Source: Solicoccozyma terricola
Lineage: Eukaryota > Basidiomycota > Tremellomycetes > Filobasidiales > Piskurozymaceae
NCBI GenBank assembly: GCA_001600875.1
Contig: BCLD01000010.1
Span: 817,195-871,078 of the forward strand
Direction: 5' to 3'
Length of the DNA stretch: 53,884 nucleotides
The translations under genes and the position numbers were made by a program. Position 1 is the first letter of the stretch; every line of letters starts with the position of its first letter. The notes below the pieces were generated by a model. That model was given only the letters and a program-made list of their open reading frames with translations, was not told the origin of the DNA and ran no database searches. Of the stretch, positions 11,402 to 23,254 are shown piece by piece.

Positions 11402-11810
11402 TGCGGGGGACGGAGGTGGTGGTGGTGACGATGACGATGTCGGTGAACTTGCAGACCAAGTTGCTGTCGAGGTCATCCCGGCTATCTCAGGGTAAGCGGC
11501 GGATCCGGACATCGCGGACATCCAGCGGACATCGAGCGGACATTGGTAGAATATGTCCGTGTCAAGGTTTCCGGTGGCGACTGACTGTCCCTAATCAAAG
11601 GAATCGAATCGTTTCACTTCCAAGAAAGGAGCATGAAGGGGAAGAGGCTGTTGACCTTATATAGACAGCACTTTGATCCAACACCCTTTCCTTCAATCTC
11701 CTTTAACATCATCAACTTCAGCAGCTCAAAGTAACGACATCCCATCCATCCATCAGCTTTCAATTTGAGATCTTGACTCTTCCTCAACTACCCTCACGTA
11801 CTTCTTTGTG
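11402..11810. promoter_or_regulatory. Divergent promoter with a GGACAT motif array
   Basis: This 409-bp spacer separates the start codons of the PXMP4-like gene (11401, minus) and the small gene at 11811 (plus). It holds four direct copies of GGACAT at 11507, 11516, 11527 and 11538, spaced 9, 11 and 11 bp and mostly preceded by GC. One inverted copy lies at 11553-11558. The CGG core with regular spacing resembles a binding cluster for a Zn2Cys6-type regulator, but that is inference. Confidence 0.5.
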
Positions 11811-12399
11811 ATGTCCAAAGTAACACAAGCAGAGAGCTTACCACTTGACCCTGTTAACGACCCTGACCGATGTTACCAGAAGATCATCAGCTTTATGGGA
11901 CAGAAAGGTATCCGTGAGACTGACAAGCAAATAGTAAGCTGATCAAATTTCTAAGCCTCCAAGATCCTATGTTGATTGGTATTTACACAGCAAGCAATGA
12001 TAGTATTCTTGCTGTATTCTACATTGGACTCCAAGAACAGAAAGACGTTTGAATTATACCACACGCCACAGGGCCAAAATGTACAGTGAGGAACCATGCA
12101 TAGTCTTATGTCCAAAAGTTTTGTGACTGATGAGTTATCACGACAAACCCACCAGTCGCCGTTACGGGAATTTATCGACATGCACAGACACAATGATTAA
12201 AGCAGCTGGCATGCCAGGACAAAAAGGTCGATCTATTGCTAAGTGAGTTCTTGCAATTTTCAAGTCCAGGCAGAAATTTATCATCCCATTCTCATTCATC
12301 ACTAGGCAAATCGTTGCTGTGGAAAAGCAGATGAAACGTGAACCAACGTACAAGGACTTGGGGTTGAAAGATACAAATTTCTGCATAGAGCTTTCCTAG
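11811..12399 (+). CDS. Small orphan protein, 4 exons, 132 residues
   Basis: Exons 11811-11933, 11991-12085, 12156-12242 and 12306-12399 all have GT-AG borders and sum to 399 nt. The product begins MSKVTQAESLPLDPVNDP and continues as a mostly helical basic protein (for example YSTLDSKNRKTFELYH and AKQIVAVEKQMKREPTYKD). No known domain was recognised. The stop TAG at 12397 is followed in the same frame by another ORF starting at 12403. Near the end, an alternative frame (RYKFLHRAFLEDGAKAILSA) looks more protein-like than the annotated tail. The last exon may therefore carry an unrecognised splice, a frameshift or a sequencing error. It shares the GGACAT promoter with the PXMP4-like gene. Confidence 0.6.
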
Positions 12400-12402
12400 A
12401 GG

Positions 12403-12843
12403 ATGGTGCCAAAGCTATCCTCTCTGCTTAGATTTGTTACAGGTGATATATACGTGAATTCAACTTGGGAGAAAAGGGAATGGCGTGACCAACCGCAGGA
12501 GGATACTCATTCCGAACCCGATAAACTGTGGATCTCTTCCTTGGGGACATTCATGGAAAAGACTTCTCAATCAGGGACGTCATTTACGGGGGCTTCAACG
12601 GTTCTGGGTTCGGACAATCTTACAGGTACGCTTTACAACCATTCTTCAACAAACCTGGGTAGCTCTTCCGTCCCGACATTGCCGGCACCTTCAACATACT
12701 CTACAGGAGATACGAATGTGTCCACTAACAGGCAAGAGAGTGGAGCGACCCCGAGTACCGCGGATTCGGGAAGTGGAAGTGTGCCCAAAAAACGAAAAGC
12801 AATACCCAGCAGTCGACCGGAGAAACGCGTTCGAGACTTGTAG
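12403..12843 (+). CDS. Ser/Thr-rich ORF with nuclear localisation signal, in frame after a stop
   Basis: This ORF has 146 codons. It begins one codon after the TAG that ends the preceding small gene and lies in the same frame. It has a short hydrophobic start, a Ser/Thr-rich disordered middle, and a basic C-terminus PKKRKAIPSSRPEKRVRDL that resembles a monopartite NLS. It may be the C-terminal part of the 11811 gene, joined by a splice I could not fix or separated by a nonsense change. A separate downstream start is less likely in a fungus. Family unknown. Confidence 0.4.
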   Translation: MVPKLSSLLRFVTGDIYVNSTWEKREWRDQPQEDTHSEPDKLWISSLGTFMEKTSQSGTSFTGASTVLGSDNLTGTLYNHSSTNLGSSSVPTLPAPSTYSTGDTNVSTNRQESGATPSTADSGSGSVPKKRKAIPSSRPEKRVRDL

Positions 12844-12997
12844 CGTGGTCGTTGGAATGGTTAGATTGGCAATGATTTTCTTAGGGCGGTCCCCATAAAA
12901 TGCATGACTCCTGCAAATGTCTCCGATCCCCAGCAGTCTTGAAGCCACGTATATCATCTGTGAAATATTACAACCCATTTTCCTTTCCTCCACGACA

Positions 12998-14050
12998 CTA
13001 CTCCACCGCATCCACAAACGACTTCCTATCAGGCCACCAATTCTTCCTAACGTTTTCCAAGTAATCCACCAGCACTTTTCTTTCGTTGATTGCTTTGACG
13101 AATTCTGGGTTCCATCTGCCGTTGCCAGACCATCATGATTTTCCATCCCCGTGCCTCTAGGCGCTTTAGAGCCCACTCACTTGAACGTGTTCAATGGTGC
13201 AGCCAATATACCCACGATACAACTATCAGCAGTCGTTGGTCCATCCCTTCCCAGAGCGTACATTCTGGTCGTCCCGTCCTCATTCTTGAGCATCGCAACA
13301 AGAGCATCGAATGCCGAATCTCGGTATTGGATGAGTTGAGATGGGGTAATGGTTGTTATCTCAATGGCTGTGAGTTTGGATTTCATCTACGAGGTGTAAA
13401 GTCGTCATTGATGTTTCGGTGGGGTGTGGATAGCCGGGGACTTACGCTTCTATAGGCCATACTTCCAACCACAAGTCGGAGGGGCCAAGGCACAGCAGCA
13501 AGCATGACGTCCCGGGCGTGATAGTACTCATCCATCCATCTGAAATACCGCCCCCTGGCGTCAGCCCTATTAATCTCACAGGAATACCCTTGATGAATTT
13601 ACCTTTCCTTCTCCAAACAATAGTTCAGCTCCCTCACAGTGGCGGCTATCATCCTCGTCAACCCGTTTTCTTTATCACTCAATCCTGCATCCAGGTCCTT
13701 GGCCAATCCTCTCTTGACCACCTCCTGATAAGCGAACAGCGAATCTGTAAGCAGTTCATCGCCGATGTACATGTATGGGATTCTTCCCGACGGCGATTTC
13801 TGATTACTGGCTGTCGAGCTTGAGTATGTGAATGGAGCAGAGGAAAAGGTCAGAAGGGAGTCGAGACGGTTACTCCAAACAGAACCGCAGTAGCAGTTGG
13901 GATTCGTAGCGTATCGATGGAGGACGATAGGCGGAGGGGCAGTTGGCACCTGAGGACGGACGGAAGGCAGGAATGTTAGCGGCGAGGCCCGACCAGCGGG
14001 AAGATGACAACACCCACAGCTGAGGGCTCTTGAGCGTCGGTGGTCGACAT
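12998..14050 (-). CDS. Glutathione S-transferase-like protein (FAXC/metaxin-type GST fold)
   Basis: Exons 14050-14018, 13949-13603, 13539-13446, 13386-13181 and 13115-12998 sum to 798 nt, or 265 residues, with matching phases. The N-terminal thioredoxin-like half has IVLHRYATNPNCYCGSVWSN and then KSPSGRIPYMYIGDELLTDS, the cis-Pro and Ser-Thr/Asp signature of a GST N-domain. The C-terminal helical half holds RDGPTTADSCIVGILAAPLN and ends PEFVKAINERKVLVDYLENV...NWWPD. This matches the fungal GST-like group related to FAXC and metaxin. Substrate is unknown, and such proteins often lack classical GST activity. The first exon encodes only 11 residues and uses a GTGGGT donor, so the start is slightly less certain than the rest. 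Confidence 0.8.
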
Positions 14051-14405
14051 GCTTGCTGGCTGATTGATTCGTGAGCGATGTGATAGTTACGAGACGCAGC
14101 TGTTGACAGAATGTTCGCTCCTGTCTGCTTCCAACTTGGATCCTTCCGCAACCATCTGCATCCATGCCCATCTAAGGGAGGTTAGTCACGCTGTGTACAA
14201 ATGGATGGTTTTTTGGAATCCTCTTTCTTTCCAGCAGAATTCTACCGTCGGCACCATGGTAGCACTGAGCGCCGACTTCTGACCAGGGAAGGGTGAGATC
14301 TGTTTGGACTGTGCGTACGGCCACGAAAATGCACGTATGGATATCGCCCATGGGCATGCTCTAATAGAAAAAAACACCGATTCCACCACAACCCTTGGGC
14401 ATGTG
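14051..14405. other. Intergenic, promoter of the GST-like gene
   Basis: This 355-bp spacer lies between the 3' end of the ATPase gene and the start of the GST-like gene, both on the minus strand. No ORF here is convincing and no clear motif array was seen. Confidence 0.4.
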
Positions 14406-17400
14406 TTACCACGCCATCTTTGCTAACAGTCCATTTGGATACCGTCTAACCAAATACTTTCGTGATTCGTCGACGAAAACCAGGCCAAGAGCGAGCTGTG
14501 GTTTCAAGCGTGGTCAATTAGGTTGCCAAAGACGGAAAGAAGTGGCTTCTGCGACTCACAGCCATGGGTATGAAAATATACTCGACGGGTACTCCTCTAG
14601 TGTTGAATGCCTTCTGAAAGAAAGGCACGTAGCTAAAGGGGATCCGGAACCTTCTCAGTCGACCAGATTCTGATATCAAAATGCCGAGTTCCCGCACTCA
14701 CGAAAAGAAAATGGCCAGTGAGAAGCTGACTAGCATGGCAGGGATAATCAGGGAGTTTCCCTTTCCTTCTTTGTTGAAGATGGGTGGATGTTGGAAGATG
14801 GAAGCTCGTCTTGTACGGGTTGAAAGTAAGCTACCCCATTGCATGATCTGGGTAATGGAGGGTGTCAATCATCATTTTGTCATCGCCTCGCCATTCCAAA
14901 CTCACAACAAGCGTGAAAAAATAGATCGACTGCGCGACATATATATGTTCCTGCACGACCTCTGGATTCAGATCTCCCTTGTATCCCCCATACGCTAGCA
15001 CAATGTCCGAGAAGTAAACTCCTTTTCGTTGGAGGTACGAGAACGATAAAGCCATCGCGGACAGGCATTCCATCAGTCCAAGAACGAAGTAGGCATGGAA
15101 TAAAAGTTTCCAATCGACGAGACGATCTGTCCGAACATTTCGAGGTGGACGATCAAGGAGGCCAGCTTCGGCTTGCTCGTATGCCAGGGACAAGGCCGGT
15201 AGGATATCGGTGACAGCGCAGATGATGATCATCTAGGTTGAAGATCGAGTTCAGGAGTCAGCGAAGGAGTAGTCGCGGGGGGGAAGAATGTTGACTCACT
15301 TGGAGACTGCTGAGAATTTGAGGAAGTCCAAGAAGCAGGTTCAACATGAGGGGCATCAATTCGGAGAAAGACCCTGCCGGTAAGAGATAGAGACAAGTCT
15401 TTTTGAGGTTGTCAAAGACTAGGCGTCCTCGTTCTACGGCAGTGACCATGGCCGAGAATCTAAGGTTTTATTGCATCAGCATCCCGTGAGACGGCCTGGC
15501 GAGGCTAGGAGATCACTCACGAATCCAGCAGAATGAGATCGGCGGCCTCGCAAGCGACGTCCGATCCACCACCCATCGCAATACCAATATCAGCAGCTTT
15601 GAGACTAGGTGCATCATTCACACCATCACCGGTCATAGCAACGATGTTGCCAGATGCTTGATATTCCTTGACAATACGGAGCTTTTGCTCAGGGGTCGTG
15701 CGGGCGAAGACCACTTCGTCGTACTGGATCGCTTGTAGCCACTGAACCGTATTCTAAGGGGGGATTCGGATGGTTAATTTCGTAAAAATGACCGCGAGGC
15801 CAAAGATACAGTCAACTCACCATCTTCATCAAATCATTTCCCGTCAAGACAAGGCTGGTTATACGTCTGTTGGCGTGGGCGTCATACTTGACTACATTTG
15901 ACTCATCAATGTCACGATCGAGATCCTCTAGGTGATGAATGGTGGCAGCATTGGTGACAATACCACATTGCTCGGCGATGGCCACGGCTGTGAGCGGGAA
16001 ATCACCCTGTGTGACCAAGATTGTCAGTCCAAGTGGAACACTTCCACCGTTCTACATGCATCACTCACTGTCACCATCATGAATCGGATGTACGCTCCGC
16101 GAAGTGTAGTAACAGTCTCTTCCGTATCCACCTTGGGCGGATCTACGAGGCCAACCAATCCCACCACAGTCAGGTCCTGGTTGAGTTGGGAGTTGACATG
16201 GTCCGCAAATGATTGAGAATCGAAAGCGAGCTCTTTGGGAACTTCAGAGCGGGGGATGGCCCGCCTCGCAAGAAGCAACACTCGCATTCCCTTGGTAGCC
16301 CAGTTCTCCTGTGTACGAGTGAGACGGGAGACTACCTCCGGGGTTAGGTCTATAGGAGCACCACCTGATGGATCTAGAGATTTTGTACACCGTGTGAGTA
16401 GGACATCGGGTGCGCCCTGGGATTCAAGCACGAGCCGGGTCAGTGCGGAGTTTCATTAGATCGATGTAACAGCTAACTCACCTTACACAAGAGCATTAGG
16501 TCACCCTTCCCAAACCCTTCATCATGCTCCGACAGGGGAGCAGGTCTGGCAGAAGCGGCAACACCTTCAGACAGGCGCAAGATCTTGAGCACTGTGGTTT
16601 GGTGGCGGTAATCAGAGACGAGCCCATTCATTCACGACTGACACTCACTAAACTTGGTCTTGGAGTTGAAGTTGACCTTGAAAACCTCCTCCCATGGTTC
16701 TGTCGTTCTGCTGACCGGTGACAGTAACTCGCTGAACCGCAGGATGGCGGAATCGGTTGCGTCACCGTGTACCGTACGAATCTCCGCAGGCTGGTCGTTC
16801 TCGGTCGGGTCGAACGTAGCGGAGTTGCAGATACCAGCGATGGAGGCTAACTGGCGGACGTTGGACGAGCGAGGTTGTGCCACCGCTGAGCAAGAAAACG
16901 AACATGTGAGCACGGCGTACACGGGCGTAATGGAACTGGGACTCACCGAAACTGTCTCGCGCCTCCATCGTAGTGAAATCGTCGTCAAGGATGCAAGCTC
17001 TAGTGACTGTCATCTTGTTTTGTGTGAGTGCTGGTGGATGCGACACAGGTCAGTGCCTCTCCAAGTGCCGACATTTTGTCATGAATACTTACTACCAGTC
17101 TTATCAGAGCAAATAACATTGGTGGCTCCAAGGGTCTCCGTTGTGATAAGACTCTTGCACAGAATTTGCCTCTTAGCCAAAGCCGAAGCTACGACGGCCA
17201 GACTGATAGTGACGCCTTGAGAAACCAATCTAAGTCAGCGAAATCAAAGACAACTGTCATGCCAGTGGTCCTAGCGATACTCACAAGCAGGCAGTCCCTC
17301 GGCTGAATTCCCAATACAAGCCGAATGATTAGACTGAACGCCTCCATCCCGATGCCCACATTACTCACGTATGAAGGCGACAGCAACGGACACAATGTCG

Positions 17401-19067
17401 ATGATGAGATTGGGAACAGTGATAAAGCCGTGGTGCTTGGGATTTAGCCAAGCAGCCCATATTATTACGAAGAAGAGGGCCAGGGTAAAAGCCATGCTGC
17501 ATATGATGGTGATGAATCGAGTGAGCTCCTTCTGCATCGTGCTAGAGCCTTTGGACTCTCCAGTTGATAGCTTGGCGATGCGACCGCTGTAAGGCGACTC
17601 GATTAGCCTCACTTTGGATGAAAATGAACGTCCGTGATATCCACAAGACGGTGTTGTCTCCTGTTTGGACCACGATGCCGACTCCCGACCCACTGCATCG
17701 TCACAAGTGTAATTAGCCACCACATATATCCAACGAAAGATTGCAGCAACTCACCCGACACAGAGGGTACCCTGCAATGCCGCATTCTTAGTTTCCAAGA
17801 AATTCTCGTCGGTAGGATCTACCGTTCCAGAGATGGGCTCCGATTCTCCTGTGAGCACTGCTCGATCTACTTTGAGATCCGAGGACACCTCAACGAAACG
17901 GAGATCTGCCGGTATCTTATTTCCCAAAGTGACGAAGACGATATCTCCGTTTACAAGGTCGGCTGCAGGCACAGAGACTTTGTGACCATCCCGAAGGACA
18001 TTGACGTCCGATGGAAGCATATTTGCGATCGAATCCATCACTGCCCCAGTTGAATAATCCTGCCAGGCGTTGAAAGCGGTCTGCAGGGCCATGACGATAA
18101 GAAGAACGACACCGAGAGCGAGGTTGGCTATGACGGGCGTTGGGTCTCCAAGAGGTTTCCTGCGGTAAATAAATCAGCTACGGGATGAGATTTTCCGTGC
18201 AGTTAGACAAACTCACCATGAAATGATACAGAGTATACCACCGAAAAACAGAAGACTACCGAAACCTCCGAACGCATACACGAACCACCTGAGAGAAATT
18301 CTCGCATCAGCCGATAATTCCATGACACAGAGCCTCGTTGTACCACTCACTTCTTGAGGAGATTCTTTGGCGGCGCTGAAATCTTATTCGGTCCGTTTGC
18401 GGCGAGTCTTCTGACAGCCTGCTCGCTCTCCAACCCGATTTTTCTCGATACTGTAAAACGCTGGCATAGATCGTCAACCGAGATGAGGTGGAAATCTACA
18501 GCAGCGAGTTCTGGATAGCGCAGAGCCAGAGCGTCAGGTCGATAATAACAATCTGGTCGGATGGGTGGCGACGACGACATACCTTTCTCGGCGCCCCTCT
18601 TCACCCTTTCCTCTTCTTTTGCTCGCATAGTCTCCGTGACATGAAGCGACAGGGTCCTGTATAAGACGATACGAATAATCAGGTTCCTTGGCTGTCAACA
18701 CCTTTGCGACCGGGCATCACCATTTCCCTCACCTGAACTCTCCTGCCAATCTGGCACCAAGATCCGCTCGCCTAGGTCCCGACGTCATGCTAATTGACTG
18801 GGTACGTTGTAGCGTTTGGGTACGCTGTAGCGTCAGTCTGCGGTCGAGCGTCCGATTCTCTTGCAATGTGATGGTCCTAGGGTTGTACCCTCGCTCCGTG
18901 CGATCGAGCCGAGGGTATGGCTGCGTCGGACTAAGGACGACATTGCCCTTCTCACCGTCCGCCTCCGTCGAGGTCGGTGTAAGCTGCTGCTCCATCTGGG
19001 TGATGGGCTGCTGGAAGGTCAACTCAAGATGAGAAGGAGGCTCCTGCTTCTCCTGACTGGCAGACAT
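14406..19067 (-). CDS. P-type cation-transporting ATPase, ACU/IIC type (19 exons)
   Basis: The gene can be followed from [16 protein letters not shown] (start 19067) to [20 protein letters not shown] and TAA at 14406-14408. All core motifs are present after splicing: the TGES actuator loop (VLTGESEPI), PEGLPAC in membrane helix 4, the phosphorylation site CSDKTGTLTQN (its T completed across an intron), the VDPP hinge and [18 protein letters not shown] cytosolic N-terminus with [20 protein letters not shown] and the [12 protein letters not shown] region is typical of Na,K-ATPase-like pumps. Fungal members are the ACU or IIC group, implicated in K+ or Na+ uptake at the plasma membrane. Nineteen exons were traced. 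One intron (17751-17700) separates LCVG from the next exon; the DNTVF/GRIAKL junction uses a GTGGAT donor. It looks intact. Ion specificity cannot be read from the sequence. Confidence 0.88.
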
Positions 19068-19500
19068 GACGAAAAGACTGCTGGTAGATGCTGTGTGACT
19101 GCAGTTGGCAGTTTGGTTTTGGTCGATCGGACGTTCAAAAAAAGAGATCTTGTCCCCATACATATATCATTCGGTCGAATTGCGGCCTAGAACAAATAAT
19201 GCACACGACGAGGGGGAAAGCACGCATACCTAGGGATGTCTTGGATGCAGCCGCCAGCCCAGGTCAAGCTCATGAGTGGGCAAGACTGTCAAAAAAGTGT
19301 TTGTTGACATGAATAGCACCAGCCGCCCCTGAATAAAAATAAGTCGTTCAAGACGCAGCGAATGGGATTCGGTCTGTCATGTCTTTTCCATGCCAGACTG
19401 AGGGACTTTCTCAACCCTGAAACAGGTGGTCGATCCATTGCACGTGGACGGGTAATCAGGCATTAACCTAAAGAGGGACACCCGCACCCGCGTATCTCTA
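19068..19500. other. Intergenic, promoter of the ATPase gene
   Basis: This 433-bp spacer lies upstream of the ATPase start and downstream of the anoctamin stop, both minus strand. No gene and no recognisable motif cluster was found. Confidence 0.4.
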
Positions 19501-22500
19501 CTAGTCCACCTTCAACACTCTCTGGATCTCGTCCATTCCCTCGTCGGTGCCCCGCCAGAAGTGTGCATCGTGCGGGACCTGTGCTCGCGCCGAGGGCGGA
19601 ACGCTCGCATGCGATGCATCTGCGATCGACGGCGACGTCCTCACGGCTCTTTCGATGATCCGACGGATAATCCATCGGAGAGCTAAGTACCCGTGACTCG
19701 CAGAAAGCGCTACGAAGAGGACCGGGATCAGGCTGGGTAGAGCTGCCTTGACCATTTGTCGCTTAGAGCCTGAGAACTGCATATCAATTGCCGTTGCATT
19801 GCGAATCGCAGAGTGCAGGAAATTCGCTCCGAAAGTCGAGTACGAGTCTGTGGATACGTCTGGGTTGACGGATTGCATTTGGATTGGGTCGTTGAGGTCA
19901 GGTTTGAACATGTAGACTAGGGTGGCGTTGGTGAGGGCCGCCAACCAGGTGAGGAATGTCTGCTCGCGGTTGAGGCAAGTTAGCCACAAAAGAATAGTCG
20001 GTGACTACCAGTCTCAACCTACTCACCATCGTATCAGCCCAAACACCAATCGTAGCTTCCCTGACCGGTATCGGTCTCCTCACATGACTGCAGATCTTAA
20101 CCGCATCGCTACGAAGCTCGATGTAATTATTGACGAATGCGAATAACGGCGCGAGTGGCCAGATGATGGACCAAAGCGTGATGTAACCGAATTGGGTGAC
20201 CATTTCGGCGTAGTCCACTATGATTTAAGGAGCTGTTTCAGCGAGAAGATCTGAATACGCCATACTCACACCCACACTGCTTACCGAAAATATTATAATC
20301 CGGTAAACTCAACTCCGAGCCCACTTTATCCAAGAATTTCCTCTCATCAGGTGTCAAATCCTTGTCCAACTCTTTCATCTCCATCTCAGTGGTCTTTGCT
20401 TTCACATCTTCAGACGCTTTTCCTTTTGCTGATCCTACGAATGGCAACGACGAATTGTCTCTCCATGTGGTGATGTAGCGCATGATAAAAGGTAATCCGA
20501 GTTCGGTGAACGCATTGACGGCTTGGTTTGTCACGGTGTCTGGCACGAAGTTTCCACTAACATGATTAATTACCATGAATCCTTCCTCTCAATCCACCTC
20601 GAGCAAACTTACATGCAAACATCTGATTTACCAATCTATCGCTCTTGATCCCCACCCTCTTCCCGATCGACATGGTAGGTGATAGTCCAGCACCTTCAGC
20701 CGTCGTAGTGTGAAGCATGTGTTGATCTTGGGCGAGTCGGATGGAGAGGTATGACATGATGAGTTCGCCGAATGGAACATAAATGTACCTATTACGGGTA
20801 TCAGGTCGTCAGTAGCAGATAACATTATTGCGAGCGACAATACTCACGCGGAGAGGAAGAGACCTAGATACGCAGTGACCGCATTCAACGTACTATTCGA
20901 GACTGAGCATTAGATCTTTTCCTATCACTACCCTGATTGTATCAATCAGCGTACTCACAACGTTTTGACAGTCAAACTTCCATCCCAACCACCTTGTGTT
21001 GGCCAACTCTCCCATCCCGTCATCCGCACACTGAGTCGGTGATAAGCAGCAACGATGGTGGGAACAACACCAACGAAGATCAACGTTGGTAATAGACCTA
21101 TAACTTGTTTCCCAGGTCCAGAGTAGAGGTGTGTCAGGAAAGCTTCTAGGATGAAAATGGCGGTGATTACTGTTCCAAGGATCAGAGATGAGACGAGGAT
21201 GACGGGTATCGACGCTAGGATTTTGAGATCTCTGATCGATTGAGTTGCGGAAATCTGTTGTTGGATATCGCTACCACCTAGAGTGGTCATCGACATTCCC
21301 GATGCATTATGCAAACTCGCAACAAATTGTGGTCGTAGATGTTCACTTTTATCCACATGTGATACCCCGAACGTATGTTGTAGGCGTTTTTCACGGACTT
21401 TCCAGATCTCGACGACGGAAATACCCCATATTGAGATACCGAGTGCGTATAGCCATGACCAAGAGATGGAGAGGGACCAAAACAGAATACCGAAGAGGGA
21501 GAGAGGAGCGAGGGAGAGTGTGTAGAATGATAAAAAGGTAAAGTACGTGGCGAGGGATTCACCGAACTAGGGAATAATGATGCCAGGGGATGGGACGTTA
21601 GTGGGTGTGGACTTGGTCGGAGGAATGAGTGAGAGGACAGGGCACTAACATGGGATCGAACTTTTTCGCTATCTTCTTGCCCAAAGATCAATCCAACCCA
21701 CCATTGTTTGGTGATCCAACTCTGAATGAATTGATGGTTTGCCTGTTTGAGGGAGGGGGGTTGCAATTGGTATTAGTGGACTTCCATATCCGCGAAGGGG
21801 ACACCGAGAGGGTATCTCGTCATGCACGTACAAGAATATACAGCTGACCAAGCTCGCCGAAAGGTATATATCTCGTCGAACTCGGAAAGGACTGTTCTCT
21901 TCGATACGGTCACAAAGAGCATCTACAGATCACCGGAGTTTCCACTCGGTGCTCTCTCGTAAGGTTATACTTCTGCCGCGACACAAAAGAGGAGAGTATA
22001 GCTCGCTATTCCTCGTAGAGAGTATACCGAATCTTCATACGAGATATATCTTGGTAAAGACAACATACCCGCTCGCGATATCGTGGTGCCGGAGTTGTAT
22101 AACTCACGGAACCACGAGTAGTATATAGCTCCAAGAGACAATGTAGACCCATTTTCGCTCGCTCGAGACACGATGCTCGAAATTCATCAAGCGTACAATC
22201 CTTGATTGCACTGTTCGCATGGGATATTCGATCTTCTCCATGCTCGGATAGAGAGTATTCATCGCTATGCTTGATATACGCGTCGTGGTGGCACGAGTGT
22301 TCGCTGTGCTCAGGGAGATGATCCCGGTTGAGCTTTGCACGAGACAACGAGACTATGGTTTTTGTTACGCTCAGGGAGCGGCTTCTCACTGAGCTTACGA
22401 AATAATATATTCTTCGCCACGCTCAGAAAGACGATGATCCCTGCGTTTGCGAAAGAATATATTCTTTGTTACGCTCAGTGAGACTAAGCTCGCTGGGCAT

Positions 22501-23254
22501 GGCTAAAGAATATATTCTTCGCTACGCTCAGAAAGACAATCTTCAGTGCGCTTACGAAAAGAATAAATTCCTCGTTGCGATTTAGAGAGAAAATTGCTCG
22601 ATGCATTTGATGTAACACCAACTGCTGTATTCGCAACTCTCCTTTCTCTCTTTCACTATACTTGTTGAAAAGAACAAGGGAAGAACCTCATGGTCATCCG
22701 ACTCTACTCTCGACACACAGACTCACCTTATCATCTTGTACTGCCACAATTCCCATCACCCTTCTCCATTCTCCTTCCCTTGGTGTAATCCCACACCCTC
22801 CTTGTTCTCTCACAGCTACCAACGACTCGTAAACCAACCTAATTTCATCCCCATCACTTAGACCTTTCTCCCTTGCTAATGTCCCACTCAACCTAGCATC
22901 ATTAGCTAATTCTAGTTGATGCAATTCATGTAATACGACTTGTGGTGCATGGATGAAAATCCAAATTTCTTTTGAACAACTTGATTTACCTCTTCCTCTA
23001 CGAACTGTGATTGATAATCCTTTACTTTCCAATGAACTTATCAACCTTTTATACTGTTCAACAATCTCTCCACTCGCTTCTGCTCTCCCTTGGTCTTTGA
23101 ATTCACCGATGGAGATTGAGAAGGGGATAATGAGATGTGTGTTATACGTTGGGATGATCGTTGGAGGAGAAGAGTGAAGGAGTTGGGATGTAGATGGAGC
23201 GTGTGACGTCGATCGAGTGGAAGTGGATGGACCAGCTGGAAGACCGGATGCCAT
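19501..23254 (-). CDS. Anoctamin/TMEM16 family protein (fungal Ist2-like)
   Basis: The first exons are 23254-22727 (MASGLPAG...VQDDK), 21742-21650 (ANHQFIQSWITKQWWVGLIFG) and one starting at 21566 (FGESLATYFTFLSFYTLS). The gene continues through several more exons to a stop at 19501-19503. The sequence FGYITLWSIIWPLAPLFAFVNNYIELRSDA, followed by RPIPVREATIGVWADTM, is the conserved anoctamin core. Multiple membrane segments are evident. Fungal TMEM16 proteins are either phospholipid scramblases or, like yeast Ist2, tethers between ER and plasma membrane. The C-terminal tail here is fairly short (to VLKVD) and I see no long basic sorting tail like that of yeast Ist2. Intron 1 is 984 nt and filled with repeats. 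The start MASG at 23254 was preferred over an upstream in-frame Met at 23329. Confidence 0.87.
21880..22620. repeat. Hairpin-rich degenerate repeat array inside anoctamin intron 1
   Basis: From about 22300 to 22560 a unit of roughly 52-53 bp repeats, marked by GCTCAG at 22308, 22369, 22421, 22473 and 22526 (spacings 61, 52, 52, 53). Between copies lie palindromic cores such as AAAGAATATATTCTTT at 22452-22467, with near copies at 22505 and about 22400. Position 22081-22117 forms a long imperfect hairpin whose arms begin TCGTGGT and end ACCACGA. The surrounding sequence is similar in style back to about 21880. No ORF of a mobile element was seen. Confidence 0.65.

Noticed and set aside
13599..14171. 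190-codon ORF start (MGMDADGCG...) for the GST-like gene
   Set aside because: The upstream half is out of family and is better explained as intron plus a short first exon at 14050-14018.
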